From the NCBI RefSeq assembly GCF_000314895.2, contig NZ_CM001773.1:2358059-2422058 (forward strand): a stretch of DNA of 64,000 bases, in the 5' to 3' direction. The position numbers and the translations under genes are program-made. Shown here piece after piece: positions 50,504 through 59,372 of the stretch. A model generated the notes under the pieces. It searched no databases and had not been told where the DNA came from. It was given only the letters and a program-made list of their open reading frames with translations. Position 1 is the stretch's first letter. The number at the start of each line of letters is the position of its first letter. This DNA is from Providencia sneebia DSM 19967. Lineage in GTDB: Bacteria; Pseudomonadota; Gammaproteobacteria; Enterobacterales; Enterobacteriaceae.

Positions 50504-50737
50504 ATGAGCATAGTAAATTTGAAAATATCTTCCTATGAGATAAATGATGCAGTTATGGCAGATAATAAAAGTGATACGATCAGTATCCCTTGTGATTCTG
50601 ATACAGAGTTTTGCATGCAGCTTGATGGTTGGGATGAAAATACCAGTATTCCTGCATTGATTAATGAGAAACCTGTGTTGTTATATCGTCAGCATTATGA
50701 CAAAGATAATCATCATTGGATAATGAGAGTTGCCTAA
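50504..50737 (+). CDS. yebV: YebV family protein
   Basis: 77 residues (E. coli YebV 78). SISIPCDSDTEF-like acidic middle, CMQLDGWDENTSIPALIN and the tail HHWIMRVA align with YebV. Small soluble protein of unknown function. The frame starts at 50489, but GAGAGG is spaced 7 bases before ATG 50504. The small RNA SdsR is encoded just downstream on the opposite strand, as in E. coli. Confidence 0.9.
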   Translation: MSIVNLKISSYEINDAVMADNKSDTISIPCDSDTEFCMQLDGWDENTSIPALINEKPVLLYRQHYDKDNHHWIMRVA

Positions 50738-50779
50738 TCAATGAAGCACTATTCTCTGTGCCACATGCAAATAGTAGGC

Positions 50780-50875
50780 AAAAAAAGAGGCCTGGTAGAT
50801 TCCGATTACCGGGCCTTGGGAAATGGCTCTGGCAGAGCCGTGCGCTAAAATTGCCATTGAGACGTAACAAAGTAC
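50780..50875 (-). ncRNA. sdsR: Sigma-S-dependent small RNA SdsR (RyeB)
   Basis: About 96 nt on the minus strand. It contains TTTTAGCGCACGGCTCT, the hairpin GGCTCTG/CAGAGCC, the single-stranded CATTTCCC seed region, and a terminator hairpin AGGCCTGGTA-type stem followed by CTCTTTTTTT. These elements are in the same order as E. coli SdsR (about 104 nt) and it sits in the same place, between yebV and yebY. A -10 element TACTAT preceded by GC (50882-50887), followed by TAA, resembles a sigma-S promoter and places the 5' end near 50875. SdsR is an Hfq-bound stationary-phase regulator that represses porins and tolC in relatives; SraC (RyeA) is its antisense partner. Confidence 0.92.
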
Positions 50876-51162
50876 AATTTAATAGTAGCTTGCCAAATCC
50901 ATTCTTACCACATCAAATAGCAATTATTTTACATATTTTTAACACAATTTATTTGTTAATTTTTTAATATCAAACTATTTGATTCATAGGTAATGCCTAT
51001 ATCAACAATAGGTATAACATTTCAAATTAAATCAGCACGATAAATATGACATGACAGAGATAACAAGCCTCTTTGCTTACTGATCTATGACAAATGGCGC
51101 GACGTGCCCTCCAAGTTAGAACTTAGAAGCAGAAGACTGAGGCTAAAAAGATAGTGATAAAC
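50876..51162. other. AT-rich region between sdsR and yebY
   Basis: About 290 bases: the sdsR promoter (-10 at 50882-50887) and, on the plus strand, the space where an SraC/RyeA-like antisense RNA would begin or end. No gene can be supported. Confidence 0.45.
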
Positions 51163-51504
51163 TTATTGGCAGAGCTTTTCAGCCGCAAGTTTCAGGGGTA
51201 ATACGCGTTCTTCTGTTGTTTTACCCGTTTCAATAGGTTTAAGAAGAATATCAACGGGTTGTGCTTTGATTTCTTTGTTATTCATTTGGCTAGTTGCTAT
51301 CTCATTAAGCGGATACTGCACAAGCGTTGCAGGATTAATCACAATCAAAGCGCCATTAGCTCTACACTCAAGCATGACTTCTTCCCGAGTAAATGGCCAG
51401 CTATCTCCAAATTGTTTCTTACTCACAGTTGTAATAGGAGCAGCTAGTGCACTGAATGTTGTACTGGCTAATAACAGACAACAAAATGTTAATTTCAGTT
51501 TCAT
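51163..51504 (-). CDS. yebY: DUF2511 family periplasmic protein YebY
   Basis: 113 residues, the same as E. coli YebY. A signal peptide ends near SALAAP. WPFTREEVMLECR, ALIVINPATLVQYPLNEIA and the final AEKLCQ are conserved; the two cysteines (ECR and LCQ) probably form a disulfide. Function unknown, though linkage to CopC/CopD-like genes suggests a copper-related envelope role. AAGG precedes the start. Last gene of yobA-yebZ-yebY. Confidence 0.9.
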   Translation of the reverse strand: MKLKLTFCCLLLASTTFSALAAPITTVSKKQFGDSWPFTREEVMLECRANGALIVINPATLVQYPLNEIATSQMNNKEIKAQPVDILLKPIETGKTTEERVLPLKLAAEKLCQ

Positions 51505-51558
51505 GTAAATTACCTTGTTAATGCATTGAGTGACAATATAGCGACTATATAGGTGGAA

Positions 51559-52455
51559 TTATACAGGCTGATAGGTTGCAAAAATAGCAACCACTAAGAT
51601 GGTGGTAGTACCAAGTAATAATTCAGCCCAACTATTAATAATCAAATACTGTAATCGCCCTTTCTTTTTGATATTAGGGACAAGAATATAACGATTAATT
51701 AATGCCAATAGCACCATACATCCAACTAAAATCACCTTAAGCCACAACAATGATTGATATTCTGACCCCGAATAATTCAGTGGCCAACCCGGAAGTAAAG
51801 TCATCCCACTAATAATCCCAGTCATCAAAACTAATGCAACAGCAATATGACCAAGACGAGAAAACCGGATCATACTCTGAAAAATTTGTCTGTCTAACCC
51901 TTCTGATAACTGTTTTTTATCTCGGATAAATTGGATACAAATCAAGAATGGCCATAATCCACCAAACCAATAGGCACTACTAATGAGATGAATAAATTGA
52001 TTGAAGCGAAAGAGGTCACCGGTTGCACCATCATACATAGCCGCATGGCCAGTAAATGCATGTAGCCCAAGTAAAATAATTGATAAGAAACACAGAAAAT
52101 ATAAGCGAATAGTTTGCTTACGAATAAAAATAACGCCAAGTGTGACTAATGAGAAAACAAGCTCCCAGCGCCAAACTCGCCCAAATGAGGTACCAAATAC
52201 CCCCTCCCAGATAGAAGAATCAAGCGCATCTTCCCATCCATCGCCCATTAAACCAGCTTGCGCTATCATCCAACCAAAAGCTGTCAATGCCGTAATTACA
52301 GCACTCAATATAATACTTTTGTTGATAAAGTGGCGAAACATTTGCGCAAATGAGCCACTGCAAAGAATGACTGCAAAAATTGACATTCCACACATCAACA
52401 TTGCAGCCACAAAATGGGAAAACCGGATAAAGGTATAAAAAGCCTCAAGTGACAT
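51559..52455 (-). CDS. yebZ: CopD-family copper transport membrane protein YebZ
   Basis: 298 residues (E. coli 290) with about eight membrane helices; CopD domain towards the C-terminus. Conserved histidines occur in RFSHFVAAMLMCGMS, HAFTGHAAM and FIHLISSAYWFGGLWPF, candidate copper ligands. It probably moves copper across the inner membrane with the CopC-like YobA. It starts 2 bases after the yobA stop, so the two are tightly coupled. Confidence 0.93.
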   Translation of the reverse strand: MSLEAFYTFIRFSHFVAAMLMCGMSIFAVILCSGSFAQMFRHFINKSIILSAVITALTAFGWMIAQAGLMGDGWEDALDSSIWEGVFGTSFGRVWRWELVFSLVTLGVIFIRKQTIRLYFLCFLSIILLGLHAFTGHAAMYDGATGDLFRFNQFIHLISSAYWFGGLWPFLICIQFIRDKKQLSEGLDRQIFQSMIRFSRLGHIAVALVLMTGIISGMTLLPGWPLNYSGSEYQSLLWLKVILVGCMVLLALINRYILVPNIKKKGRLQYLIINSWAELLLGTTTILVVAIFATYQPV

Positions 52456-52457
52456 TA

Positions 52458-52844
52458 TTATTTCACTGTAAAGCTATATTCACCTTTTGTTTTATGACCA
52501 TCGACAGATACTACACTCCAGTTTACATCATACTTACCGGCATTTAATTTCCCTTCAATAGGCACAATGACTTTGGTTTCATTGCTTGAATCTAGAGCAG
52601 GTTTACCCGTTTTGATAACAGCATTGTTTGGACCAACAACTTTCACTTTAGTGAAATTTATTTCGATGCCTTCAGAAAAGTTTAGCGTAATGAATTCTGG
52701 TGCTTGCTCAACAGCTGCGCCTTCAGCAGGAAGTTGATCTTTAAGATGCGCATGAGCGAAAGCTTGTTGAAATGACATACCTAAGAATAGAACCGCCACA
52801 GCACTTAATTTGCGCCATGAAGATGTAATTTGCTGGATTGGCAT
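52458..52844 (-). CDS. yobA: CopC-family periplasmic copper-binding protein YobA
   Basis: 128 residues (E. coli 124). A signal peptide ends at AFAHA, leaving an N-terminal His on the mature chain, the usual CopC copper ligand; LKDQLPAEGAAVEQAPEFIT and LNFSEGIEINFTKVKV and VDGHKTKGEYSFTVK are family motifs. Cu(II)-binding beta-barrel, probably handing copper to YebZ. Leads yobA-yebZ-yebY. Confidence 0.93.
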   Translation of the reverse strand: MPIQQITSSWRKLSAVAVLFLGMSFQQAFAHAHLKDQLPAEGAAVEQAPEFITLNFSEGIEINFTKVKVVGPNNAVIKTGKPALDSSNETKVIVPIEGKLNAGKYDVNWSVVSVDGHKTKGEYSFTVK

Positions 52845-52971
52845 AATAACCTCTTAATTTGCAGGTGAATTTAGTTTTATTACCAATCATTATACGGAAA
52901 AAGTGATATTTATCCGCTAGAAAAACTGTTTTTTATAGCTTAATGTGTGACTACTGGCACAAAATTAAAAG

Positions 52972-53018
52972 AAAAAAGCTCATGCTAGTTGAAATGAATC
53001 CTTATACTTCATGAGCTT
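52972..53018 (-). terminator. Terminator of ftnA
   Basis: On the minus strand AAGCTCATG pairs with CATGAGCTT (both arms read identically because the stem is a split palindrome) around a ~25-base loop, followed by a T-rich run. It sits 15 bases past the ftnA stop. Confidence 0.7.
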
Positions 53019-53032
53019 ATTTGTATTTTTTA

Positions 53033-53536
53033 TTAAACGTGAGCAGCGTTAGACATGTTTTTTAGATCTTTATCTAACAAGAATAGCGCTTTTCCACTAT
53101 CCCCAACCATATCAAGTTTGTCTAAGATAGATTTGAACAGTTTTTCTTCTTCATGTTGCTCAGCAACATACCATTGTAGGAAGTTAAATGTTGAATAGTC
53201 TTTAGCTGTAATCGCTAAATCAGCCAAGTTATTAATTTCAGCTGTAATTTGCTGTTCATGTTGATAAGTTTGGTTGAAAACATCAGCAATTGATTCAAAA
53301 TCAACAGGTGGTGCAGCAATTTGCCCTAATAGTGGCAATGCACCTGTATCACTAAGGTAATCGAACAAGCGTTGCATATGTTCCATTTCTTCACTCGAGT
53401 GTGCTTTTAAAAATGCAGCTGCACCTTCATAACCTTTATCACTACACCATGCACTCATCTGTAAATATAAATTAGCAGAATAAAACTCAAGGTTTAATTG
53501 CTCGTTTAATTTTTTAATTATGTTATCAGTTAACAT
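53033..53536 (-). CDS. ftnA: Bacterial non-heme ferritin FtnA
   Basis: 167 residues (E. coli 165). A 24-mer iron-storage cage; four-helix bundle with ferroxidase residues visible: Glu17 in NLEFYSANLYLQMSAW, the EEMEHMQRLFDYL Glu/His pair, and YVAEQHEEEKLF. No heme-binding Met of the Bfr type is seen. In E. coli ftnA lies elsewhere; here it is inserted between yobA and holE. Confidence 0.97.
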   Translation of the reverse strand: MLTDNIIKKLNEQLNLEFYSANLYLQMSAWCSDKGYEGAAAFLKAHSSEEMEHMQRLFDYLSDTGALPLLGQIAAPPVDFESIADVFNQTYQHEQQITAEINNLADLAITAKDYSTFNFLQWYVAEQHEEEKLFKSILDKLDMVGDSGKALFLLDKDLKNMSNAAHV

Positions 53537-53889
53537 ATTTTTTCCTTAGTAAATAAAATTAACACCTTTATTATGCATATTATGAAAATAAATAAAACCC
53601 TAAAACAATAATAAAACAAAAAATGCAATTTACTGATAATTAATAACTTTCCGTAAATTTAATAATAATCAATCTCATTATATTTAATATCATTTATATC
53701 GTATTATTAACCTAAAAAAGAATTATTACTATTTAATCATCCTCACATCTATCACTGTTATTACAGATTAATTAAAGAAATTAAATCTTATATTACAAAG
53801 CCCTTTTAAGATTAGAATGAATATTTTCATGTTGCATGTAAACACAGAGCACAGTATTTTATTTATCAAAAGAATGATTGAGAGTCAGC
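53537..53889. other. AT-rich divergent region, ftnA / holE
   Basis: 353 bases with both promoters. I see no Fur box, RNA gene or repeat strong enough to report. Confidence 0.5.
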
Positions 53890-54120
53890 ATGAACTATAA
53901 CCTTGCATTATTGCCAAAAGAAGAAAGAGATAAAATTAACATAGACTTACTTGCTTCAGGTGTTGCTTTCAAAGAACGCTATAATATCGCCGTGATCCCC
54001 GAAGCCATAGAAAGGGAACAACCGGAGCATTTAAGAGCCTATTTTAGAGAAAGGTTAGTCCATTACCGCCAATTATCTCAAAATTTCTCACGACTCCCTT
54101 TTGAGCCAAAGAGTCGCTAG
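53890..54120 (+). CDS. holE: DNA polymerase III theta subunit
   Basis: 76 residues, as in E. coli. Binds the epsilon proofreading subunit in the polymerase core. [21 protein letters not shown] N-terminal half (here [20 protein letters not shown]), [16 protein letters not shown] and the tail [10 protein letters not shown] match closely. The frame opens at 53878, but GAG is properly spaced for ATG 53890, which reproduces the family length exactly. Confidence 0.95.
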   Translation: MNYNLALLPKEERDKINIDLLASGVAFKERYNIAVIPEAIEREQPEHLRAYFRERLVHYRQLSQNFSRLPFEPKSR

Positions 54121-54211
54121 TCTAGTTTTGAGGCATTAACAATAATAACAGAAGAATGTTGTCATTCCTTGCTAGTTATTTCTAAAAATACTTGGGTTAA
54201 GCTTAATGATA

Positions 54212-54242
54212 CCGAATCACATATTTTTTATATGTGATTCGG
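54212..54242. terminator. Hairpin between convergent holE and yebF
   Basis: A 13-bp perfect stem CCGAATCACATAT/ATATGTGATTCGG around five T. No T-run follows on either strand. Position suggests a bidirectional transcription end. Confidence 0.55.
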
Positions 54243-54286
54243 ATAAGAACAATAATTAATCAATTATCATCCTAGCAGATAGGAAC

Positions 54287-54652
54287 TTATTTAGCGGTAT
54301 TGTAGGTAATAGTATTATTCTCACAATCAACAACCACATGATAATGTAGGTCAACTTTAGAACCTCTCACTATGAGTGGTATTTTATACGTTGTTTCTGT
54401 TTTTACTACATCCTGATTATTAATCCACGCAACCGCTTTTTTACCTACTAGATCTTTTTCTTCTGTCCAACGAGGTAATCTATTATGCATAAAATCGTTT
54501 TTTACTTGAGCAGCAACTTGAGGCTCAGTCAAATTTTTACAGCTCACAAAAGGCGCCGCTTTTCCTTCATCTTTGTTAGCACTTAACGCCATAGAACTAA
54601 ATAACAGCGCACAACTTCCAAAAAGAATTCCCACTTGCTTACCAAATTTCAT
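54287..54652 (-). CDS. yebF: Secreted protein YebF
   Basis: 121 residues (E. coli 118). A Sec signal peptide ends at SMALSANK. FVSCKNLTEPQVAAQVKNDF, NRLPRWTEEKDLVGKKAVAW and HYHVVVDCEN follow E. coli YebF, a small YebF/Cmi-fold protein exported to the medium through porins; two cysteines form the fold's disulfide. Role unknown. GGAGG stands 4 bases before the ATG, and a 33-bp palindrome lies 36 bases upstream. Confidence 0.92.
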   Translation of the reverse strand: MKFGKQVGILFGSCALLFSSMALSANKDEGKAAPFVSCKNLTEPQVAAQVKNDFMHNRLPRWTEEKDLVGKKAVAWINNQDVVKTETTYKIPLIVRGSKVDLHYHVVVDCENNTITYNTAK

Positions 54653-54687
54653 ATCGCCTCCAAGTCCTAATAAATATTAGACTCTTT

Positions 54688-54720
54688 AAATTAGATTAAT
54701 CACTGTGATTAATCTAATTT
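54688..54720. repeat. Perfect 33-bp palindrome upstream of yebF
   Basis: Arms of 16 bases (54688-54703 and 54705-54720) meet around a single central T; the core on the minus strand is ATTAATCACAGTGATTAAT. A third copy of the half site ATTAATCACAGT occurs on the plus strand at 54761-54772. A TAATAT (-10-like) lies between the palindrome and yebF, so the palindrome would overlap its -35. It may be an operator, or a hairpin terminator for yoaH without a T-run. Confidence 0.7.
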
Positions 54721-54841
54721 GGCAAATGGCAACTATTCACCTTAAGCTCAAATGCGACTAATTAATCACAGTATAAAAAACATTACTAAAGTAATATGTA
54801 GCAGATTTTAGCATAAATGTTAATAGTTTGTTCTTTATATA

Positions 54842-55021
54842 TTAATCTTCATCTTCAAAACGAACATGAATTTGCTCTTTATCTTTATGTTTTTCGCGGA
54901 TCTCTTGTGCAACGAGTGCTATGGCTTCCCCACTACTCATTCCATCAGCCATTAACTGATGAATACGTTCTACCGCATCTTGCTGTTCTTCATGATTAAG
55001 TGCTGGTATACCTGCTAACAT
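54842..55021 (-). CDS. yoaH: UPF0181 small protein YoaH
   Basis: 59 residues, the same as E. coli YoaH. The translation begins [20 protein letters not shown] and ends [28 protein letters not shown] is the family core. Function unknown. It is divergent from pabB, as in E. coli. Start ATG 55021; the ribosome site is a weak AAGAGG about 6 bases upstream. Too short to stand out on length alone but unmistakable by homology. Confidence 0.93.
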   Translation of the reverse strand: MLAGIPALNHEEQQDAVERIHQLMADGMSSGEAIALVAQEIREKHKDKEQIHVRFEDED

Positions 55022-55240
55022 ATTAAAACCTCTTAGCGTAATAACTGATTAATCCCATTCACTCTTCAAGCTAGTGCAAACAATATATGAAGCTTAGAAC
55101 TTCCTTGTTATGTATTGCTCAACAACAACTAAAATAATGTTGGGTATACAAAAAATTTAAATGAATTTTAACAGCTCTTGCGCCCATAAGATAAGATTAT
55201 ATGTTAATCTTAAAAACAGTCTTTTAAAGCACTTTATGTT

Positions 55241-56626
55241 ATGGAAATGGCTATCAATAAAATACAACTACCTTATCATTCTGAAGCGGCTATTGATTAT
55301 TTTACCCCTATAGCTCATCAGCCTTGGGCAATGCTGCTCCATTCTGGTAATGCGAAACACCCGCATAGTCGATTTGATATTATTGTGGCAGATCCTGTTG
55401 CAACATTAATCACAATCGGTAATCAAACGACTTATACTCATTCGAAAAAAATTGAAATTTCGGATGAAGATCCTTTCACATTGCTAGAAAACGCAATTAA
55501 AAAATTCACGCCTAAACTTTGCCATGATAATACTTTACCCTTTACAGGTGGCGCACTGGGTATTTGGAGTTACGATTTAGGCCGCCGAGTTGAACGCCTT
55601 CCACAAATTGCAAAACAAGATCTGCAATTTCCCGATATGGCGGTAGGTATTTATTTATGGGCGTTGATTGTCGATCATCAAGAACAAACCGTTACGCTCT
55701 TTAGTTATGATAATATTACCGACAGATTAGATTGGTTAACTAAACAAAAAGCGTCACGCAAAACTAAATTTACACTGACAACACCGTGGCATTCGAATAT
55801 GTCACAAAAAGAATATGATCAGAAGATTGCCAAAATTCATGAATATTTACGCAATGGCGATTGCTATCAAATTAATTTAGCTCAACGTTTTCAAGCTAAA
55901 TATAAAGGAAACGAATGGGACGCCTTTTTATTACTCAACAAACACAATCAAGCGCCTTTTTCCTCTTATATTTGTTTACCTGATAATACTGTGATCAGCC
56001 TTTCTCCCGAGCGTTTTATTCTTTTACAGGACGGACAAATACAAACGCGTCCAATTAAAGGTACATTACCGCGTTTGGAAGACGAACAAAGTGATGCTGC
56101 ACAAATAGAAAAACTGGCTAACTCACCAAAAGATCGCGCAGAAAACCTTATGATCGTTGATTTAATGCGTAATGATATTGGACGAGTGGCTAAACCAGGA
56201 AGCGTTAAAGTTCCAGAGCTATTTGTTGTGGAAACTTTCCCTGCAGTTCATCATTTAGTCAGCACGATTACAGCAACTTTGTCGACCAATAATAGTGCAA
56301 CCGATTTATTACGCGCATGCTTTCCTGGTGGTTCTATTACGGGTGCCCCAAAAATTCGCGCAATGCAAATTATCGAAGAGTTAGAGCCTAATCGCCGCAA
56401 TGGATATTGTGGCTCAATAGGCTATATTAGTTTTTGTGGAAATATGGATAGCAGTATTACAATAAGAACTTTATTAACTAATAATAAAAAACAGATTTTT
56501 TGTTGGGCTGGCGGTGGTATTGTCGCTGATAGCCAAGCAGATAAAGAATATCAAGAGACATTTGATAAATTGCAACTTATCTTACCAATATTAGGAGAAT
56601 TGCAACGCGATGACGGAACTGAATGA
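55241..56626 (+). CDS. pabB: Aminodeoxychorismate synthase component I PabB
   Basis: 461 residues (E. coli 453). Converts chorismate and ammonia (from PabA) to 4-amino-4-deoxychorismate in folate synthesis. The chorismate-binding domain shows GDCYQINLAQRF, SLSPERFILL, the catalytic-lysine motif TRPIKGTLPR, DRAENLMIVDLMRNDIGRVA and CFPGGSITGAPKIRAMQIIE. N-terminal HQPWAMLLHSG is typical. No clear ribosome site supports ATG 55241 over ATG 55247. It overlaps nudL by 17 bases, as in E. coli. Confidence 0.96.
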   Translation: MEMAINKIQLPYHSEAAIDYFTPIAHQPWAMLLHSGNAKHPHSRFDIIVADPVATLITIGNQTTYTHSKKIEISDEDPFTLLENAIKKFTPKLCHDNTLPFTGGALGIWSYDLGRRVERLPQIAKQDLQFPDMAVGIYLWALIVDHQEQTVTLFSYDNITDRLDWLTKQKASRKTKFTLTTPWHSNMSQKEYDQKIAKIHEYLRNGDCYQINLAQRFQAKYKGNEWDAFLLLNKHNQAPFSSYICLPDNTVISLSPERFILLQDGQIQTRPIKGTLPRLEDEQSDAAQIEKLANSPKDRAENLMIVDLMRNDIGRVAKPGSVKVPELFVVETFPAVHHLVSTITATLSTNNSATDLLRACFPGGSITGAPKIRAMQIIEELEPNRRNGYCGSIGYISFCGNMDSSITIRTLLTNNKKQIFCWAGGGIVADSQADKEYQETFDKLQLILPILGELQRDDGTE

Positions 56627-57170
56627 ATTTATTAATCGATTTCAGTTTACTTTGCCTCTTACTCACCAGCCTAAACGCTCGGTGGGTAAAACCGCGGCTG
56701 TACTTCTTCCAATTATCAATAAATCGACACCAACCTTATTATTAACCCAACGCTCTCCTCTTTTGCGCTCTCATGCGGGGCAAGTTGCTTTCCCTGGGGG
56801 TGCAAAAGATCCTGAAGATAAATCATTAGTGTCGACAGCGCTACGAGAAGCTTATGAAGAAGTCGCGATCCCTCCAGAAAAAGTGCAGATATTAGGTCAA
56901 CTGACACCGCAACAAAGTATTGGTGGCTATGAAGTCACCCCCATTGTTGGCTTACTGCCCGATGGAATTAATTACCAACCTAATCCAAGTGAAGTTGCTG
57001 ATGTCTTCGAAGTCCCTTTATTTGATGCATTATCTCTTCACCAACATAAATATATTGACATCAATCGCGCCGGAAAACGTAATCGTGTTTTCTTTTATTG
57101 GTATAATGGTCACCTTATTTGGGGACTCACTGCATCAATCATTCATCAGCTCGCCCTTCAACTCAAATAA
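56610..57170 (+). CDS. nudL: Putative CoA pyrophosphohydrolase NudL
   Basis: 186 residues (E. coli 192), Nudix hydrolase of the CoA-pyrophosphatase subfamily. The Nudix helix is visible as LREAYEEVAI after GGAKDPEDKS, and the UPF0035 CoA motif LLLTQRSPLLRSHAGQVAFP sits just before it. It would cleave CoA to phosphopantetheine and 3',5'-ADP. Translation is coupled to pabB by overlap. Confidence 0.93.
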   Translation: MTELNEFINRFQFTLPLTHQPKRSVGKTAAVLLPIINKSTPTLLLTQRSPLLRSHAGQVAFPGGAKDPEDKSLVSTALREAYEEVAIPPEKVQILGQLTPQQSIGGYEVTPIVGLLPDGINYQPNPSEVADVFEVPLFDALSLHQHKYIDINRAGKRNRVFFYWYNGHLIWGLTASIIHQLALQLK

Positions 57171-57342
57171 TCATTAAATGAAAAGTTAGAATACATTTTG
57201 TGCTATTGAGTATTAGTTAAGCCTTTGTGACTACCTTATTTTAAAAAATAATTTAAACTTACTGGTTAACACTACTAAATAACAGTAAAGTAGCGCGCTT
57301 TAAAATAAATCACTAAATATTTTAATTTTTAAGGAGTCCAAC

Positions 57343-58707
57343 GTGATAAGCGTTTTCGACATGTTTAAAGTGGGCATAGGTCCTTCAAGCTCTCATACCG
57401 TCGGTCCAATGAAGGCGGGAAAAGAATTTGTCGATGATTTGGTTAATAAGGAATTATTACCACGCGTCACACGCATTGCGGTTGACGTTTACGGCTCTCT
57501 TTCTCTTACTGGAAAAGGTCACCATACTGATATAGCAATCATTATGGGACTTGCTGGCAATTTACCTGCAACTGTTGATATTGAGTCTATCCCAAGTTTT
57601 ATTGAAAATGTTGAGCAAACTGAAAAGTTATTACTCGCCAATGGCACTCACATTGTCGATTTTCCTCGCTCTGGTGGCATGAATTTCCGCTCAGATAACC
57701 TTCCGTTGCATGAAAATGGCATGACCATTCATGCATTTGCGGGTGATGAGGAAATTTATACGAAAACTTACTACTCAATTGGTGGTGGTTTTATTGTTGA
57801 TGAAGAACATTTTGGTCAATCAACACTTGATAGCAAGCCGGTTTCTTATCCGTTCAATTCGGCTGAAGAGCTATTATTGAATTGTAAAAAATCAGGTTTA
57901 TCTATCTCTAGTTTAATGATGAAAAATGAGCTGGATCTTCATACAAAAGAAGAAATAGATGCCTATTTCGCTGATGTTTGGCACACAATGGTTGCATGTA
58001 TTGAAAGAGGATTAAACACCGAGGGTGTTTTACCTGGGCCATTACGTGTTCCACGTCGTGCACCAGCGCTTAATCGTCTTGTGACTTCATCAAGTAAGCT
58101 TTCTAATGACCCGATGAATGTTATTGACCTAATCAACATGTTTGCCCTTGCAGTGAATGAGGAGAATGCCGCTGGTGGGCGTGTTGTCACAGCACCGACA
58201 AATGGCGCTTGTGGTATTGTTCCTGCTGTATTGGCGTACTACAACCACTGTATCGAACCTGTAACACCAGAGCTTTATACTCGCTATTTTCTAGCCTCCG
58301 GCGCAATTGGTATTCTTTATAAAATGAATGCTTCAATTTCTGGTGCAGAAGTTGGCTGTCAAGGTGAAGTCGGTGTTGCTTGTTCAATGGCCGCAGCGGG
58401 TTTAACAGAATTATTTGGTGGTAGCCCAGAACAGGTCTGTGTTGCAGCTGAAATTGGTATGGAACATAACCTCGGCTTAACTTGTGACCCTGTAGCAGGT
58501 CAAGTACAAGTGCCATGTATTGAGCGAAATGCAATTGCCTCTGTTAAAGCAGTCAATGCAGCGCGTATGGCATTACGTCGTACCAGTGAACCTCGTGTTT
58601 CACTCGATAAAGTCATCGAAACGATGTACGAAACGGGTAAAGATATGAATGCAAAATATCGTGAAACGTCTCGTGGCGGCCTTGCAATCAAAGTTCAATG
58701 TGACTAA
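57343..58707 (+). CDS. sdaA: L-serine ammonia-lyase SdaA
   Basis: 454 residues, the E. coli length. Iron-sulfur enzyme deaminating serine to pyruvate and ammonia. N-terminal beta domain with VFDMFKVGIGPSSSHTVGPM, then alpha domain with cluster cysteines in AEVGCQGEVGVACSM, LTCDPVAG and VQVPCIERNA, and APTNGACGIVPAVLAYY. The start is GTG 57343 with AAGGAG six bases upstream. Follows pabB-nudL, as in E. coli, but pdeD and yoaE are missing before manXYZ. Confidence 0.97.
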   Translation: MISVFDMFKVGIGPSSSHTVGPMKAGKEFVDDLVNKELLPRVTRIAVDVYGSLSLTGKGHHTDIAIIMGLAGNLPATVDIESIPSFIENVEQTEKLLLANGTHIVDFPRSGGMNFRSDNLPLHENGMTIHAFAGDEEIYTKTYYSIGGGFIVDEEHFGQSTLDSKPVSYPFNSAEELLLNCKKSGLSISSLMMKNELDLHTKEEIDAYFADVWHTMVACIERGLNTEGVLPGPLRVPRRAPALNRLVTSSSKLSNDPMNVIDLINMFALAVNEENAAGGRVVTAPTNGACGIVPAVLAYYNHCIEPVTPELYTRYFLASGAIGILYKMNASISGAEVGCQGEVGVACSMAAAGLTELFGGSPEQVCVAAEIGMEHNLGLTCDPVAGQVQVPCIERNAIASVKAVNAARMALRRTSEPRVSLDKVIETMYETGKDMNAKYRETSRGGLAIKVQCD

Positions 58708-58770
58708 TTGATAGTTAAAAGTATCATCAAACTATCAAATTTAGCTAACTAGCCTCTCGTTTTAATTCCC

Positions 58771-58809
58771 ATTATGCACTAATTTTAATATTTAGAATTA
58801 GTGCATAAT
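58771..58809 (+). terminator. Large hairpin after sdaA
   Basis: Perfect 14-bp arms ATTATGCACTAATT/AATTAGTGCATAAT around 11 bases, followed by ATTTTCATCTTT. Probable sdaA terminator with an imperfect T-run, 63 bases past the stop. Confidence 0.65.
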
Positions 58810-59123
58810 ATTTTCATCTTTATTAACCCTATTTTCTTTATTAAATTTGACTTATTACGATAATCTTTTATTACAATAAAAAGTTTTTATTTTTCCCACT
58901 TAATAAAAAAAATCATTAACCCACATATTTTTCAAAATGCAACTTGTATCAGAATATCCCACTGCTGAAACGAGTCATATTTCACACGATTTTGACGTTT
59001 TTTAACCATCCCATACAGTTTTTCAGGTTTTTCACGTTACCGATAACAAAATATCTATCTAACAGATAAACATTAATGCGGTTTATTTATTAAAAAAATG
59101 TGTTATGTCGATATATAGATGCG

Positions 59124-59140
59124 TTTTATTTGGAATAAAA
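59124..59140. promoter_or_regulatory. Inverted repeat, candidate operator of manXYZ
   Basis: TTTTATT-TGG-AATAAAA, about 230 bases before manX. E. coli manX is repressed by Mlc at AT-rich palindromes, and this could be such a site, but the spacing differs from what I recall of Mlc operators. Confidence 0.3.
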
Positions 59141-59372
59141 TCGGGGTTTTAAATTTTCTGACACAAAACAAGTTTTTCTATTACTACAAAATGTTATGCT
59201 GTTTGCATTAACTCTATTAGTTAGATTGTTAACGGCTTTCTAACTAGATTTATTTAGTTAATATTATCGACTAATATTAACTACGTGACTTTCTATTTTA
59301 GGAGGGTTAATACATCTGATTTCTTTTGTCCTAATATGTAAATTCCATTCTATCTGTTAAGAGGGAAATTAA

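Larger units (their letters stand above)
58708..59372. other. Long intergenic region, sdaA to manX
   Basis: 665 bases with no gene, where E. coli carries pdeD and yoaE. Contains a 14-bp perfect hairpin after sdaA (58771-58809), a small inverted repeat (59124-59140) and the manXYZ promoter. AGAGGGAAA is the manX ribosome site. Confidence 0.6.

Noticed and set aside
50716..50967. Open frame of 83 residues on the plus strand after yebV
   Set aside because: It overlaps yebV and runs antisense through sdsR; no ribosome site and no recognisable protein. Sequence constraint here is explained by the small RNA.
54817..54999. Plus-strand open frame of 60 residues
   Set aside because: It is the antisense shadow of yoaH, which is recognisable on the minus strand.
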